In this document: positions 50,219 through 59,330 of the stretch, one piece after another
Position numbering within the stretch: position 1 is the first letter of the stretch
Layout of the letters: the number at the start of each line of letters is the position of its first letter
Origin: Magnetococcales bacterium
Lineage (GTDB): Bacteria > Pseudomonadota > Magnetococcia > Magnetococcales > Magnetaquicoccaceae
Direction of reading: 5' to 3'
DNA length: 64,000 nt
NCBI GenBank assembly: GCA_015231755.1
Contig: JADGAZ010000024.1
Coordinates: 1 to 64,000 of the forward strand
Notes under the pieces: model-generated
Seen by the model: only the letters and a program-made list of their open reading frames with translations
What the model was told of the DNA's origin: nothing
Databases searched by the model: none
Made by a program: the position numbers and the translations under genes

Positions 50219-52870
50219 ATGAGCAACCGGCATCCCCTTCTTTTTACGTCGGATTCCGTCGCGGCCAACCACCACGACGCGCCCTGCGCCGAAGAACATG
50301 GCACCTGTCCGACCGCCGGCCCCTGGACCATTTTGATCGTGGACGACGACCAGGATGTCCACACCCTCACCCGCATGGTGTTGCGGGATCTGGTGTTCGC
50401 CGGCATGGGGGTGACCTTTCTGAGCGCCTATTCGGCGGCGGAAGCCATCCCGATACTCGCCGCCAACCCCGACATCGCCGTGATGCTCCTCGACGTGGTC
50501 ATGGAGACCGATCAGGCCGGACTCGATCTGGTGCGTCAGGTACGCGATACCATGCACAACCGCTTCGTGCGCATCATTCTGCGCACCGGACAGGCGGGAC
50601 AGGCGCCGGAACCCCGGGTCATCACCGAATACGACATCAACGACTACCGGGACAAAAGCGACCTCACCAGCCAAAAACTCATCACCGCCGTCACGGTGGC
50701 GCTGAGGGCTTGGCGGGATCTGAAAACCATCGAGCATCTGGTCACCAGCCTGCGCCGGGAACGGGAAAGTCTGGCCCGGGCGCAACGCATCGCCCATCTG
50801 GGCAACTGGGAGTGGGACATTCTCCAGGACCGGATGATCTGTTCGGAAGAGGCGCGACGCATCGCCGGACACTCGGAAGAGACCGACATCAACGGGGCGC
50901 TGGCGACCTTTCTGGCCATCACCCATCCCGAAGACCGGGACAAGGTGGAACAGGCCATCCGGAAAGCCTTGTCGGATCATCTGCCCTTCGAGTTCGATCA
51001 CCGGGTGACCCGTCCCGATGGTCAGGTGCGCTGGATCCACGAAATGGGCGAAGTGGTGAAGGATCCCAATGGCAAGACCCTGCGGGTGGTGGGCACCATG
51101 CACGATCTCACCGAGCAACGGGAGGCGGAAACCCGTCTGAAGATCGCCGCCACGGTCTTTGAGGGCGCCATGGAAGAAGCGGAAGCCCGCATGCTGCTCA
51201 CCACCAAGGTGTTTGAAAACGCCGTGGAAGGGGTGATGGTCACGGATCGCAAAGGGGTAATCCACTCCATCAATCCGGCCTTCTCGGTGATCACCGGCTA
51301 CGAATCCGAAGAGGCGTTGGGGAAGACTCCGGGCATTCTGCGCTCCGGCATTCACGACGAGACCTTCTACTCCGCCATCTGGAACGACATTCTCGGGGAA
51401 GTCGGCGCCTGGCGGGGGGAAATCTGGAACCGGCGCAAAAACGGTGAAGCCCATCCGGTATGGGAGACCATCACCACGATCCGGGACCGCAACAACGCCA
51501 TCATCCATTTTGTCGCGGTGTTTCAGGATCTGACCGCCATCAAGCGCAGCGAAGAGGCTTTGCTGTTCCGCACCTATCACGACAGTCTCACCGGACTGCC
51601 CAACCGGGCGCTGTTTCAAGACCGTCTGCGTCAGGCCATCGGACAGGCGGGACGCACCGACGACAAGGTGCTGGTGTTGATCTTCGACCTGGATCTGTTC
51701 AAGAACGTCAACAACAGCTTGGGCCACACCGTGGGAGACCGGATCCTCAAGGGGGTGGCCGACCGGTTGCGCCACTTCGTGCGGGAAGGGGATACGGTGA
51801 GCCGTCTGGGGGGGGACACCTTCGGTTTCATCCTGCGGGAGATCCGTTCCTCCCAGGATGTGGGGGTGGTGGTGCGCAAGCTGGCGGACGCCTTGTCCAA
51901 GCCGTTCTACGTGGACGACCAGGAACTGTTCGTCAGCGCCAGCATGGGGGTGACCCTGTATCCGGATGACGGAGAGGACGCGGATCTGCTGATCCGCAAC
52001 GCCGACATGGCGGTCTCCCGGGCCAAACTGGCGGGTCGGGATACCTGTCACTACTACGCGCCGGCCATGGGCGCGGAGGCGGAACGCCGACTGCTGCTGG
52101 AACACGATCTGAGACAGGGACTGGAACGGGATGAATTTCTGCTGTTCTACCAGCCCAAGGTGGAACTGCGCACCGGTCGAATCACCGGCATGGAGGCGCT
52201 GGTGCGCTGGCGTCATCCCCGGGACGGGATGGTGTCGCCGGTGGAGTTCATCCCCGTGGCGGAAGAGAGTGGTCTGATTCTGCCCCTGGGGGCGCGGATC
52301 CTCAAAATGGCCTGCCTGCAAACCCGCAAATGGCACGACGCGGGCTTTGCCGAACTGAAGGTGGCGGTAAATCTCTCCATCCGGCAGTTCCGCCAGGCCG
52401 ATCTGCTCAAGGAGGTGCAAACCGCCCTGGAAGAGAGCGGATTGCACCCGAACGCCCTGGAACTGGAAGTGACCGAAACCCTGATGATGGAAAATCTCGA
52501 CGACATCGTCGCCATTCTGACCCGTCTGAAGGCCATGGGACCGAGCGTGGCGGTGGACGACTTCGGGGTGGGTCACTCCTCCTTGACCTATCTGAAAAAA
52601 CTCCCCATCGATGTGTTGAAGATCGACCAATCGTTCGTGCGGGATCTGACCCTGGACTCCGACGATGCCGCCATTGTCACGGCAATTCTGGCACTGGGCC
52701 GCAGTCTGCGTCTGAAAGTGGTGGCGGAAGGGGTGGAAACCCCGGACCAGTTGGCTTTTCTGCGTCGGGAGGGGTGTGACCAGTTTCAGGGGTATCTGTT
52801 CAGCCGTCCGCTGGAAACCGAAGCCTTCACCCGACTGTTGCAGGAGGCTCCCCGACTCGACGATCCGTGA
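50219..52870 (+). CDS. REC-PAS-PAS-GGDEF-EAL protein, likely c-di-GMP phosphodiesterase
   Basis: The 883-residue soluble protein has an N-terminal receiver (ILIVDDDQDVHTLTRMVL, Asp in VMLLDVVMETDQ), two PAS domains with their C-terminal caps (about 180-310 and 325-445), a GGDEF domain and an EAL domain. The GGDEF site reads GGDTF at about residue 531, so cyclase activity is doubtful. The EAL domain keeps its catalytic residues: MEALVRWRHP (about 657), LELEVTETLMM, VDDFGVGHSSL (about 779), KIDQSFVRD and EGVETPDQ. It would hydrolyse c-di-GMP under control of phosphorylation and PAS signals. The cognate kinase is unknown. It is the only GGDEF/EAL protein in the window. Confidence 0.92.
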   Translation: MSNRHPLLFTSDSVAANHHDAPCAEEHGTCPTAGPWTILIVDDDQDVHTLTRMVLRDLVFAGMGVTFLSAYSAAEAIPILAANPDIAVMLLDVVMETDQAGLDLVRQVRDTMHNRFVRIILRTGQAGQAPEPRVITEYDINDYRDKSDLTSQKLITAVTVALRAWRDLKTIEHLVTSLRRERESLARAQRIAHLGNWEWDILQDRMICSEEARRIAGHSEETDINGALATFLAITHPEDRDKVEQAIRKALSDHLPFEFDHRVTRPDGQVRWIHEMGEVVKDPNGKTLRVVGTMHDLTEQREAETRLKIAATVFEGAMEEAEARMLLTTKVFENAVEGVMVTDRKGVIHSINPAFSVITGYESEEALGKTPGILRSGIHDETFYSAIWNDILGEVGAWRGEIWNRRKNGEAHPVWETITTIRDRNNAIIHFVAVFQDLTAIKRSEEALLFRTYHDSLTGLPNRALFQDRLRQAIGQAGRTDDKVLVLIFDLDLFKNVNNSLGHTVGDRILKGVADRLRHFVREGDTVSRLGGDTFGFILREIRSSQDVGVVVRKLADALSKPFYVDDQELFVSASMGVTLYPDDGEDADLLIRNADMAVSRAKLAGRDTCHYYAPAMGAEAERRLLLEHDLRQGLERDEFLLFYQPKVELRTGRITGMEALVRWRHPRDGMVSPVEFIPVAEESGLILPLGARILKMACLQTRKWHDAGFAELKVAVNLSIRQFRQADLLKEVQTALEESGLHPNALELEVTETLMMENLDDIVAILTRLKAMGPSVAVDDFGVGHSSLTYLKKLPIDVLKIDQSFVRDLTLDSDDAAIVTAILALGRSLRLKVVAEGVETPDQLAFLRREGCDQFQGYLFSRPLETEAFTRLLQEAPRLDDP

Positions 52871-53025
52871 ATCCGCACCGACAGGAATTCACCTGCCGCA
52901 TACGCATGATTGCCGTCGCGCGCGGGCGGAAAACCTGCTAAAATCCGGATCACATGCTTGAAACGAAACCCGACACAAGGGCCAACAGAGGCACCTCAAC
53001 AACAGCAAAGAAAGGGACAAAAAAC

Positions 53026-53436
53026 ATGCGCAATCGTTCTCGATTCACCCTCTGGTCGGTCGGTGCCCTGCTGGGGATTGGTCTGACGCTGGCCGCGGAC
53101 CAGGGATGGGCAGCCAACCCCGCTCCCGCTCCTGCTGGACGCGTGACCTTCTCGGAGGATGTGTTCCCCATTCTGCAAAACCGTTGCCTGGAATGTCACA
53201 AGACCGGCGCCCCGGGTGTGGCCTTCTCCGGCCTGAACCTGGAAAACTATGAAGGTTTGATGCGGGGTACCCGTTTCGGACCGGTGGTGGTGCCGGGCAA
53301 TGCCATGGTCAGCAATCTGAACGTGTTGGTGGAAGGTCGGGCCGGCATCCGCATGCCCCACAACCGTAAACGGCTCACCGCCTGCGAAATCGAAATTCTG
53401 CGCAATTGGGTCAACCAGGGAGCCAAAAACGACTAA
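53026..53436 (+). CDS. Small secreted c-type cytochrome-like protein
   Basis: The 136-residue protein has a signal peptide (cleavage after QGWA, about residue 29) and one haem-binding motif, NRCLECHK. The flanking FSEDVFPILQNRC and the later GLNLENYEGLMRG, VVPGNAMVSNL and RMPHNRKRLT match planctomycete-type cytochrome c domains; the Met in RMP could be the second haem ligand. AGAAAGGGA precedes the ATG at 53026. The stop codon overlaps the galU start (TAATG), which suggests translational coupling with polysaccharide precursor genes, an unusual pairing. The electron partner is unknown. Confidence 0.8.
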   Translation: MRNRSRFTLWSVGALLGIGLTLAADQGWAANPAPAPAGRVTFSEDVFPILQNRCLECHKTGAPGVAFSGLNLENYEGLMRGTRFGPVVVPGNAMVSNLNVLVEGRAGIRMPHNRKRLTACEIEILRNWVNQGAKND

Positions 53437-54356
53437 TGAAACTGCGCACGGTCGTCATTCCCGTGGCGGGCCTGGGAACCCGTTTTCTGCCCGCCACCAA
53501 GACCCTTCCCAAAGAAATGCTTCCGGTGGTGGACAAACCCCTCATCCAGTATGCGGTGGAAGAGGCCTGGGCAGCCGGAATGGAACGGATCGTCTTTGTC
53601 ACCGGACGGGGCAAGAAAATCCTCGAAGATCATTTTGATCACTCTCCGGAACTGGAGGAGACCCTCATCTCCCGGGGCAAGGACGATCTGCTGGCCGAAG
53701 CCCGTTCCACCATTCCGGAGGCGGCAGGCACCTTGCTGTATACCCGTCAGAACCGGCCCCTGGGATTGGGTCACGCGGTGTGGTGCGGTCGCAACGTGGT
53801 GGGAGATGAACCCTTCGCGGTGATCCTGCCGGACGACCTGATCGATACCGGCAACCACGAACCGGTTCTGGCCCAGATGGCCCGGGAATTCGAGCGGCGT
53901 CAGGCCTCCATCGTGGCGGTGATGCCCGTGGACGCGGAACAGACCAGCAAATACGGCATCGTGGCACCTTTGAACCGGGATGTGGATACCACCGCCGAAG
54001 CCAGTCGCTGCATTCAAGTGGAAGGACTGGTGGAAAAACCCCTGGCGGAAGCCGCCCCGTCCAATCTGGCGGTGATCGGTCGCTACATCCTGATGCCGGA
54101 AATCTTCCACTACCTGGAACGCCGTCATCAGGGGGTGGGAGGCGAGGTGCAGTTGACCGACGCCATCGCCGCGCTGCTGGAAAAACAGGCGGTATACGCC
54201 TATCGTTTCCAGGGCACCCGCTTCGACTGCGGAGACAAGGTGGGCTTCCAGATGGCCAATGTCGCCCTCTCCTTGCAACGCCCCCAGATCCGGGAACGTC
54301 TGTTGCCCTTTCTTGGCGAACTGCTTGCCCAAGAGCGTTCATCCCCTCGGCCATAA
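53436..54356 (+). CDS. galU: UTP-glucose-1-phosphate uridylyltransferase
   Basis: GalU makes UDP-glucose from UTP and glucose 1-phosphate. The 306-residue protein has the nucleotide-binding signature GLGTRFLPATKTLPKEMLP, KPLIQYAVEEA, and the active-site regions RPLGLGHAVWC, VILPDDLID, LVEKPL and GEVQLTDAIA. The start at 53436 overlaps the stop of the cytochrome gene. The ugd gene follows after 18 bases. Together they supply UDP-glucuronate. Confidence 0.95.
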   Translation: MKLRTVVIPVAGLGTRFLPATKTLPKEMLPVVDKPLIQYAVEEAWAAGMERIVFVTGRGKKILEDHFDHSPELEETLISRGKDDLLAEARSTIPEAAGTLLYTRQNRPLGLGHAVWCGRNVVGDEPFAVILPDDLIDTGNHEPVLAQMAREFERRQASIVAVMPVDAEQTSKYGIVAPLNRDVDTTAEASRCIQVEGLVEKPLAEAAPSNLAVIGRYILMPEIFHYLERRHQGVGGEVQLTDAIAALLEKQAVYAYRFQGTRFDCGDKVGFQMANVALSLQRPQIRERLLPFLGELLAQERSSPRP

Positions 54357-54374
54357 AAAAGGATTCACACACAC

Positions 54375-55694
54375 ATGCGCATCACCATGATCGGTGCCGG
54401 ATATGTGGGCTTGGTTTCCGGAGCCTGCTTTTCCGAGTTCGGGGTGCAGGTCATCTGCGTCGATTCCGACGAAGAGAAGATCAACCGTCTGCGCCAGGGA
54501 ATCATCCCGATTTACGAACCGGGACTGGATCGACTGGTGCTGCGCAACGCCCAGGCGGGTCGGTTGGAGTTCACCACCGATCTGGCCTCCGCGGTCGAAA
54601 AGAGCGAAGCGGTCTTCATCGCCGTGGGCACCCCGGAACGGCGTGGCGATGGCGCGGCGGATCTGCAATATGTCTTTGCGGCGGCCCGTCAGATCGCACG
54701 TCACCTCAAAGGATTCACCGTGGTGGTGACCAAATCCACGGTGCCGGTGGGCACCGGAGCCCGTATCGCCGAAACCATCCGGGCGGAAAACCCCGAGGCC
54801 GATTTCGCCATGGCCTCCAATCCGGAGTTTCTGCGGGAAGGGTCCGCCATCGAGGATTTCATGCGACCGGACCGGGTGGTGATCGGTGTGGAGGATTCAC
54901 GGGCCATCGAGGTGCTCAAAAGCCTCTACCGTCCCCTCTACCTGATCGAAACCCCGATCCTGATCACCAACATTCCCACCGCCGAACTGACCAAATACGC
55001 CTCCAACGCCTTTCTGGCCACCAAGATCATGTTCATCAACCAGATCGCCAATCTGTGCGAATCCGTGGGCGCGGATGTGCATCACGTGGCGCGGGGCATG
55101 GGGCTGGACCGGCGCATCGGTGGCAAGTTCCTGCATCCGGGTCCGGGATACGGGGGATCGTGTTTTCCCAAGGATACCCAGGCCCTGGTCCACACCTCCG
55201 AAGAACACCAGGAGCCGATCACCATCGTCGAGGCGGTGGTGGCGGCCAACGCCCGTCAAAAAAGACGCATGGTGGAAAAAATTCTCCGGGCCGCGGGAGG
55301 CGACCTGACAGGCTTGACGGTCGGCGTGCTGGGTCTGACCTTCAAACCCAATACCGACGACATGCGGGACGCCCCATCCCTGGTGATCCTGCCGGAGCTG
55401 GTACGGCTGGGAGCCACGGTGATCGCCTTTGATCCGGAAATCCGTGGTCAGGCCAAGGACCACTTCCCCGCGGGAGTCACCTTCGCCACCGACGCCTATA
55501 CCGCCTGTCGCGAGGTCGATTTGGTGTTGATTCTCACCGAGTGGAACCAGTTCCGCAATCTGGATCTGGCGTCCATCCGTTCCGGCATGCGGGCGCGACC
55601 GGATGGACGGTATCTGTTTTGCGATTTTCGCAACATCTACGATCCCGAGCCGATGCGCCGGGCGGGATTTCATTACGTCTGTGTGGGGCGTTGA
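54375..55694 (+). CDS. ugd: UDP-glucose 6-dehydrogenase
   Basis: Ugd oxidises UDP-glucose to UDP-glucuronate with two NAD+. The 439-residue protein begins with the Rossmann motif GAGYVGLVSGACF and shows FIAVGTPE, TKSTVPVGT, NPEFLREGSAIEDF and the catalytic Cys in GYGGSCFPKDTQAL at about residue 262. GLTFKPNTDDMRDAPS lies in the C-terminal domain. The product could feed the epimerase encoded at 2680. The next gene starts two bases after its stop codon. Confidence 0.96.
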   Translation: MRITMIGAGYVGLVSGACFSEFGVQVICVDSDEEKINRLRQGIIPIYEPGLDRLVLRNAQAGRLEFTTDLASAVEKSEAVFIAVGTPERRGDGAADLQYVFAAARQIARHLKGFTVVVTKSTVPVGTGARIAETIRAENPEADFAMASNPEFLREGSAIEDFMRPDRVVIGVEDSRAIEVLKSLYRPLYLIETPILITNIPTAELTKYASNAFLATKIMFINQIANLCESVGADVHHVARGMGLDRRIGGKFLHPGPGYGGSCFPKDTQALVHTSEEHQEPITIVEAVVAANARQKRRMVEKILRAAGGDLTGLTVGVLGLTFKPNTDDMRDAPSLVILPELVRLGATVIAFDPEIRGQAKDHFPAGVTFATDAYTACREVDLVLILTEWNQFRNLDLASIRSGMRARPDGRYLFCDFRNIYDPEPMRRAGFHYVCVGR

Positions 55695-55696
55695 GC

Positions 55697-57094
55697 ATGA
55701 GCACGATCAATCCGTTCATTTTTCGGGAATACGACATTCGGGGCGTCATGGGCCGGGATCTGTCGGTGGCGCTGTTCCGGGATCTCGGTCGCACGTTCGC
55801 GGCCCATCTGCGGGCAGAAAGCCATCGGGAAGGGCTGTCCGTGGCGGTGGGACGGGATGGACGTCTGTCGTCTCCCGCCTTGGCGCAGGGATTGATTGAG
55901 GGATTGGTGGAAGGCGGCATGCGGGCCATCGACATCGGGTTGGCGCCCACGCCGGCGCTGTATTTCGCCACCTATCACCTGAAAACCGACGCGGGCATCA
56001 TGATCACCGGCAGTCACAATCCGTCGGATCATAACGGCATCAAGATGATGCGGGCCGGAAAGGCGGTGTTCGGGGCGGAAATCCAGGCGTTGAAACGGCG
56101 TCTGGAGGCCGGGGATCATCCGGTTCTGCCGGGAGGAAGCCAGGAAAAACATGATGTTCTGGCCACCTATGTGGAGCGGATCACCGGGGATTTCCAGCCG
56201 GGTCGTCCCTTGAAGGTGATTCTGGACTGTGGCAACGGTGCCACCGGCGTGGTGGCCGAAGAAATTTTGCGACGTCTTCCCGGGGTGCATGGGGAAGTGC
56301 TGTTCGCGGAAATCGACGGCACCTTTCCTAATCATCATCCGGATCCCACGGAGCCGAAAAATCTGGTGGCCATGGCGGAGCGCATGCGGGCCACGGGGGC
56401 GGAACTGGGCATCGCCTTCGACGGTGACGGGGATCGGATCGGGGCCATGGATGCCAAGGGTCGCATTCTGTGGGGGGACATGCTGATGATCCTGTTCGCC
56501 CGGGACATTCTGGCGAAGGATCCGGGAGCGGCGGTGATCGGGGATGTGAAATGTTCCCAACGGCTGTTCGACGCGGTGGCCAAGGCCGGGGGCGAGCCGA
56601 TCATGTGGAAGACCGGTCACTCCCTGATCAAGAACAAAATGCGGGAAACCGGCGCGCCGCTGGCGGGTGAGATGAGCGGCCATCTGTTTTTCGCGGATCG
56701 CTATCATGGATTCGACGACGCCTTGTATGCGGCCATGCGGCTTTTGGAGTTGGCCGTGGCCCGGAACGGGGCGTTGATGGACGAACTGGCGGACCTGCCG
56801 GAGACCTTCGCCTCGCCGGAGTTGCGCATTCCCTGCCCCGACGAACAGAAATTCGCCATCATGGAGCGGATTCTGGTCCGGTTGCGGGATGCGGGGGCGG
56901 ATCTGAACGACATCGACGGCGCCCGGGTACGGGTGGCGGACGGCTGGTGGTTGCTGCGTGTTTCCAACACGCAACCGATTCTGGTGGCCCGGGCCGAAGC
57001 GCAAAGTCAGGAGCGGCTGATGGCCATTCTGACAGATCTGGCGGGTCTGCTGGCCGCGGAAGGGGTCGCTTTCCCGGCATGGAAACCCGCGTGA
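55697..57094 (+). CDS. Phosphomannomutase/phosphoglucomutase (AlgC/ManB type)
   Basis: The 465-residue alpha-D-phosphohexomutase interconverts hexose 1- and 6-phosphates. It begins FREYDIRGVMGRDL, has the phosphoserine loop TGSHNPSDHNGIK at about residue 105, the metal loop FDGDGDRIG at about residue 240, the sugar-specificity loop GEMSGHLFF, and the C-terminal phosphate-binding loop VSNTQPILVARAEAQ. In this operon it probably supplies glucose 1-phosphate to GalU. Mannose-specific use is equally possible. It starts two bases after ugd. Confidence 0.92.
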   Translation: MSTINPFIFREYDIRGVMGRDLSVALFRDLGRTFAAHLRAESHREGLSVAVGRDGRLSSPALAQGLIEGLVEGGMRAIDIGLAPTPALYFATYHLKTDAGIMITGSHNPSDHNGIKMMRAGKAVFGAEIQALKRRLEAGDHPVLPGGSQEKHDVLATYVERITGDFQPGRPLKVILDCGNGATGVVAEEILRRLPGVHGEVLFAEIDGTFPNHHPDPTEPKNLVAMAERMRATGAELGIAFDGDGDRIGAMDAKGRILWGDMLMILFARDILAKDPGAAVIGDVKCSQRLFDAVAKAGGEPIMWKTGHSLIKNKMRETGAPLAGEMSGHLFFADRYHGFDDALYAAMRLLELAVARNGALMDELADLPETFASPELRIPCPDEQKFAIMERILVRLRDAGADLNDIDGARVRVADGWWLLRVSNTQPILVARAEAQSQERLMAILTDLAGLLAAEGVAFPAWKPA

Positions 57095-57111
57095 ATCGAG
57101 GCGGGGGGGTG

Positions 57112-58044
57112 ATGTCCGGTCTGGAGGTGACGCTGGCGGGTCTGACCCTGGCCAATCCGGTGGTGTTGCTGTCCGGCTGCGCAGGGTTCGGAGAAGAACT
57201 GGCGGGGGTGGAGGGTTTCGATTTCTCCCAGGTGGGGGCCATCTGTCTGAAGGGGACCACCCTCAATCCCAAAGAAGGCAATCCTCCCCCGCGGGTGGCG
57301 GAAACTCCCGCGGGCATGCTCAACGCCATCGGTTTGCAAAATCCCGGCGCGCGGCATGTGGCGGAGGTGATCTGGCCCCGCATTCAGCATTGGCCCACCC
57401 GTTTCATCGCCAACATCGCCGGTTCCACGGTGGAGGAGTACGCCGAGGTGGCGCGGGTGTTCGACGCCACGGGAGTGGCGGCCATCGAGATCAACATCTC
57501 CTGTCCCAATGTGAAAGAGGGAGGGGTGGCCTTCGGTTCGGATCCGGTGATGGCGGCACGGGTGGTGGCAGGGGTACGGCGGGCCACGAACAAGCCGATC
57601 ATCACCAAGTTGTCCCCCAATGTCACCGACATCCGGGTGGTGGCCCGGGCGGTGATCGAAGCCGGGACCGATATCATCTCGGCGGTCAACACCTTCATGG
57701 GCATGGCGGTGGATTGGCGTTCCGGGCGTCCGATTCTGGGCAACATTCAGGGGGGATTGTCGGGGGCGGCCATCAAGCCCGCGGCCTTGTTGCAGGTGTG
57801 GCGGGTGCATGAAGTGGCGGCGCCTTTGGGGATTCCGATCATCGGTCAGGGGGGAATCGGCACGGCCCGGGATGCGGTGGAATTTCTGATGGTGGGAGCC
57901 ATGGCGGTGGGAGTGGGCACGGCGTTGTTCCAGTCGCCGCTGGTGGCCGGAGAGATTGTCGCCGGGTTGAAAGCCTATCTTCAGGAGCGGGGTTTGGATT
58001 CCCCCGCGCAACTGACCGGAACCCTCCAACCCCACCCAACCTGA
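57112..58044 (+). CDS. pyrD: Dihydroorotate dehydrogenase, class 1B
   Basis: This enzyme oxidises dihydroorotate in pyrimidine synthesis. The 310-residue flavoprotein has Cys as the catalytic base in INISCPNVKEGG (about residue 130), the class 1 pattern, plus KGTTLNPKEGNPPPR, ETPAGMLNAIGLQNPG and the FMN phosphate-binding IIGQGGIGTARDAVEFL region. Class 1B enzymes usually need the iron-sulphur subunit PyrK, which is not in the window. The start at 57112 follows a G-rich stretch; a Met at 57079 is an alternative. The gene closely follows the phosphohexomutase gene. UDP-sugar genes and pyrD share a need for UTP, so joint transcription makes sense. Confidence 0.93.
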   Translation: MSGLEVTLAGLTLANPVVLLSGCAGFGEELAGVEGFDFSQVGAICLKGTTLNPKEGNPPPRVAETPAGMLNAIGLQNPGARHVAEVIWPRIQHWPTRFIANIAGSTVEEYAEVARVFDATGVAAIEINISCPNVKEGGVAFGSDPVMAARVVAGVRRATNKPIITKLSPNVTDIRVVARAVIEAGTDIISAVNTFMGMAVDWRSGRPILGNIQGGLSGAAIKPAALLQVWRVHEVAAPLGIPIIGQGGIGTARDAVEFLMVGAMAVGVGTALFQSPLVAGEIVAGLKAYLQERGLDSPAQLTGTLQPHPT

Positions 58045-58060
58045 AATCCATCCCACTATT

Positions 58061-58276
58061 GAAAAAAAAGAAGGGGTCTGGGGAATTCATTCCCCAGGAC
58101 TTTGCCTTTCAAGCCTTTCAAGCCTTTCATTTTTTAATTCTTTCATCTTTTGCCTGTTGCGCGCTTTCACAAAAAGCTGGTTTCGCGCCTTTCGCGAAAC
58201 CAGCACGGCGCGCATCAAGCCAGAATCAAAAGCAACACCCTGGGGGATGAATCCCCCAGAACCCCTCTTTTTTTTC
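58061..58276. repeat. Structured intergenic element with terminal inverted repeats
   Basis: The outer 38 bases on each side (58061-58098 and 58239-58276) are imperfect inverted copies. Each contains its own small palindrome (CTGGGG...CCCCAG and CTGGGGG...CCCCCAG) and an A/T run at the outer edge. The centre has three direct TTCAAGCC-like units (about 58108-58130) and a perfect 12-bp hairpin (58176-58187 with 58193-58204). It lies between pyrD and ispH. It has no credible coding content, although both strands stay open. It looks like a MITE/REP-type element that may also end transcription. Confidence 0.7.
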
Positions 58277-58304
58277 AATGGGTTGCCAACCTCGGACACA
58301 CGCC

Positions 58305-59231
58305 ATGAACATTCTGCTCGCCGAACCACGGGGATTTTGCGCCGGAGTGGAACGGGCCATCGCCATCGTCGAACGGGCCTTGGAAACCTTTCATCCGCCG
58401 ATTTATGTGCGTCACGAAATCGTCCACAACCGTTGGGTGGTGGAATCGCTGAAAAAAAAAGGCGCGGTCTTCGTTCACGAACTGGACGAGGTGCCGGATG
58501 GAGCGGTGGCGATCTTTTCGGCCCACGGGGTCTCCAAACAGGTCAAAGAAGAGGGCCGCCAACGTCCATTGCGCATTCTGGACGCCACCTGTCCGCTGGT
58601 GGACAAGGTTCACCGGGAGGCGGAACGACGGGACCAGGAGGGCCGACAGGTGATTCTGATCGGCCACAAGGGTCATCCGGAAGTGGAAGGGACCATGGGC
58701 CAACTGCCGCCAGGGCGCATGACCGTGGTCAGCTGCACGGAAGAACTCGACGCCCTGCCCTTCGGACCCGACACCCCGACCGCCTACGTCACCCAGACCA
58801 CCCTGTCCATGGACGAAACCGCCTCGGTCATCCAGGGGCTGAAACAACGCTTTCCGGACATTCTGGGACCAACCCGGGAAGACATCTGCTACGCCACCCA
58901 GAACCGTCAGAACGCGGTCAAATCCCTGGCGCAACAGTGTGATTTGATCTTCGTGCTGGGAGCGCCCAACAGCAGCAACTCCAACCGTCTGCGGGAAGTG
59001 GCGGAACGGGCCGGAACCCGTGCCTATCTGATCGAATCGGCGCAAGACGTTCAGGAAGCGTGGCTGGAAGGGGTCCGGCAACTGGGGGTGACCGCCGGAG
59101 CCTCGGCGCCGGAAATCCTGGTGGACGAACTGCTGCAACGGTTGCAGCCCCACATCGACCGGGTGGAGACCCTGGCGGTCTCCAAGGAAACCCTGGTCTT
59201 TCCCTTGCCCAAAGAGTTGGCACGACCATGA
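58305..59231 (+). CDS. ispH: 4-hydroxy-3-methylbut-2-enyl diphosphate reductase
   Basis: IspH (LytB) performs the last step of the MEP pathway, making IPP and DMAPP with a [4Fe-4S] cluster. The 308-residue protein has the three cluster Cys in GFCAGVERA (about residue 12), DATCPLVDKV (about 96) and ICYATQNRQ (about 195). The active-site sequences HEIVHN, HGVS, GHKGHPEVEGT, TQTTLS and GAPNSSNSNRL are also present. It is a short-form enzyme. No strong ribosome-binding site precedes the ATG. Confidence 0.96.
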   Translation: MNILLAEPRGFCAGVERAIAIVERALETFHPPIYVRHEIVHNRWVVESLKKKGAVFVHELDEVPDGAVAIFSAHGVSKQVKEEGRQRPLRILDATCPLVDKVHREAERRDQEGRQVILIGHKGHPEVEGTMGQLPPGRMTVVSCTEELDALPFGPDTPTAYVTQTTLSMDETASVIQGLKQRFPDILGPTREDICYATQNRQNAVKSLAQQCDLIFVLGAPNSSNSNRLREVAERAGTRAYLIESAQDVQEAWLEGVRQLGVTAGASAPEILVDELLQRLQPHIDRVETLAVSKETLVFPLPKELARP

Positions 59232-59330
59232 AGACTTGACTTGTCACCCACGAAGGGATCATAAGAAGGTCGGCCCCGACAAGGCCGATTCATCGATCCA
59301 TGACCCCTTTTTTGCAAGGCAGATCATCCC

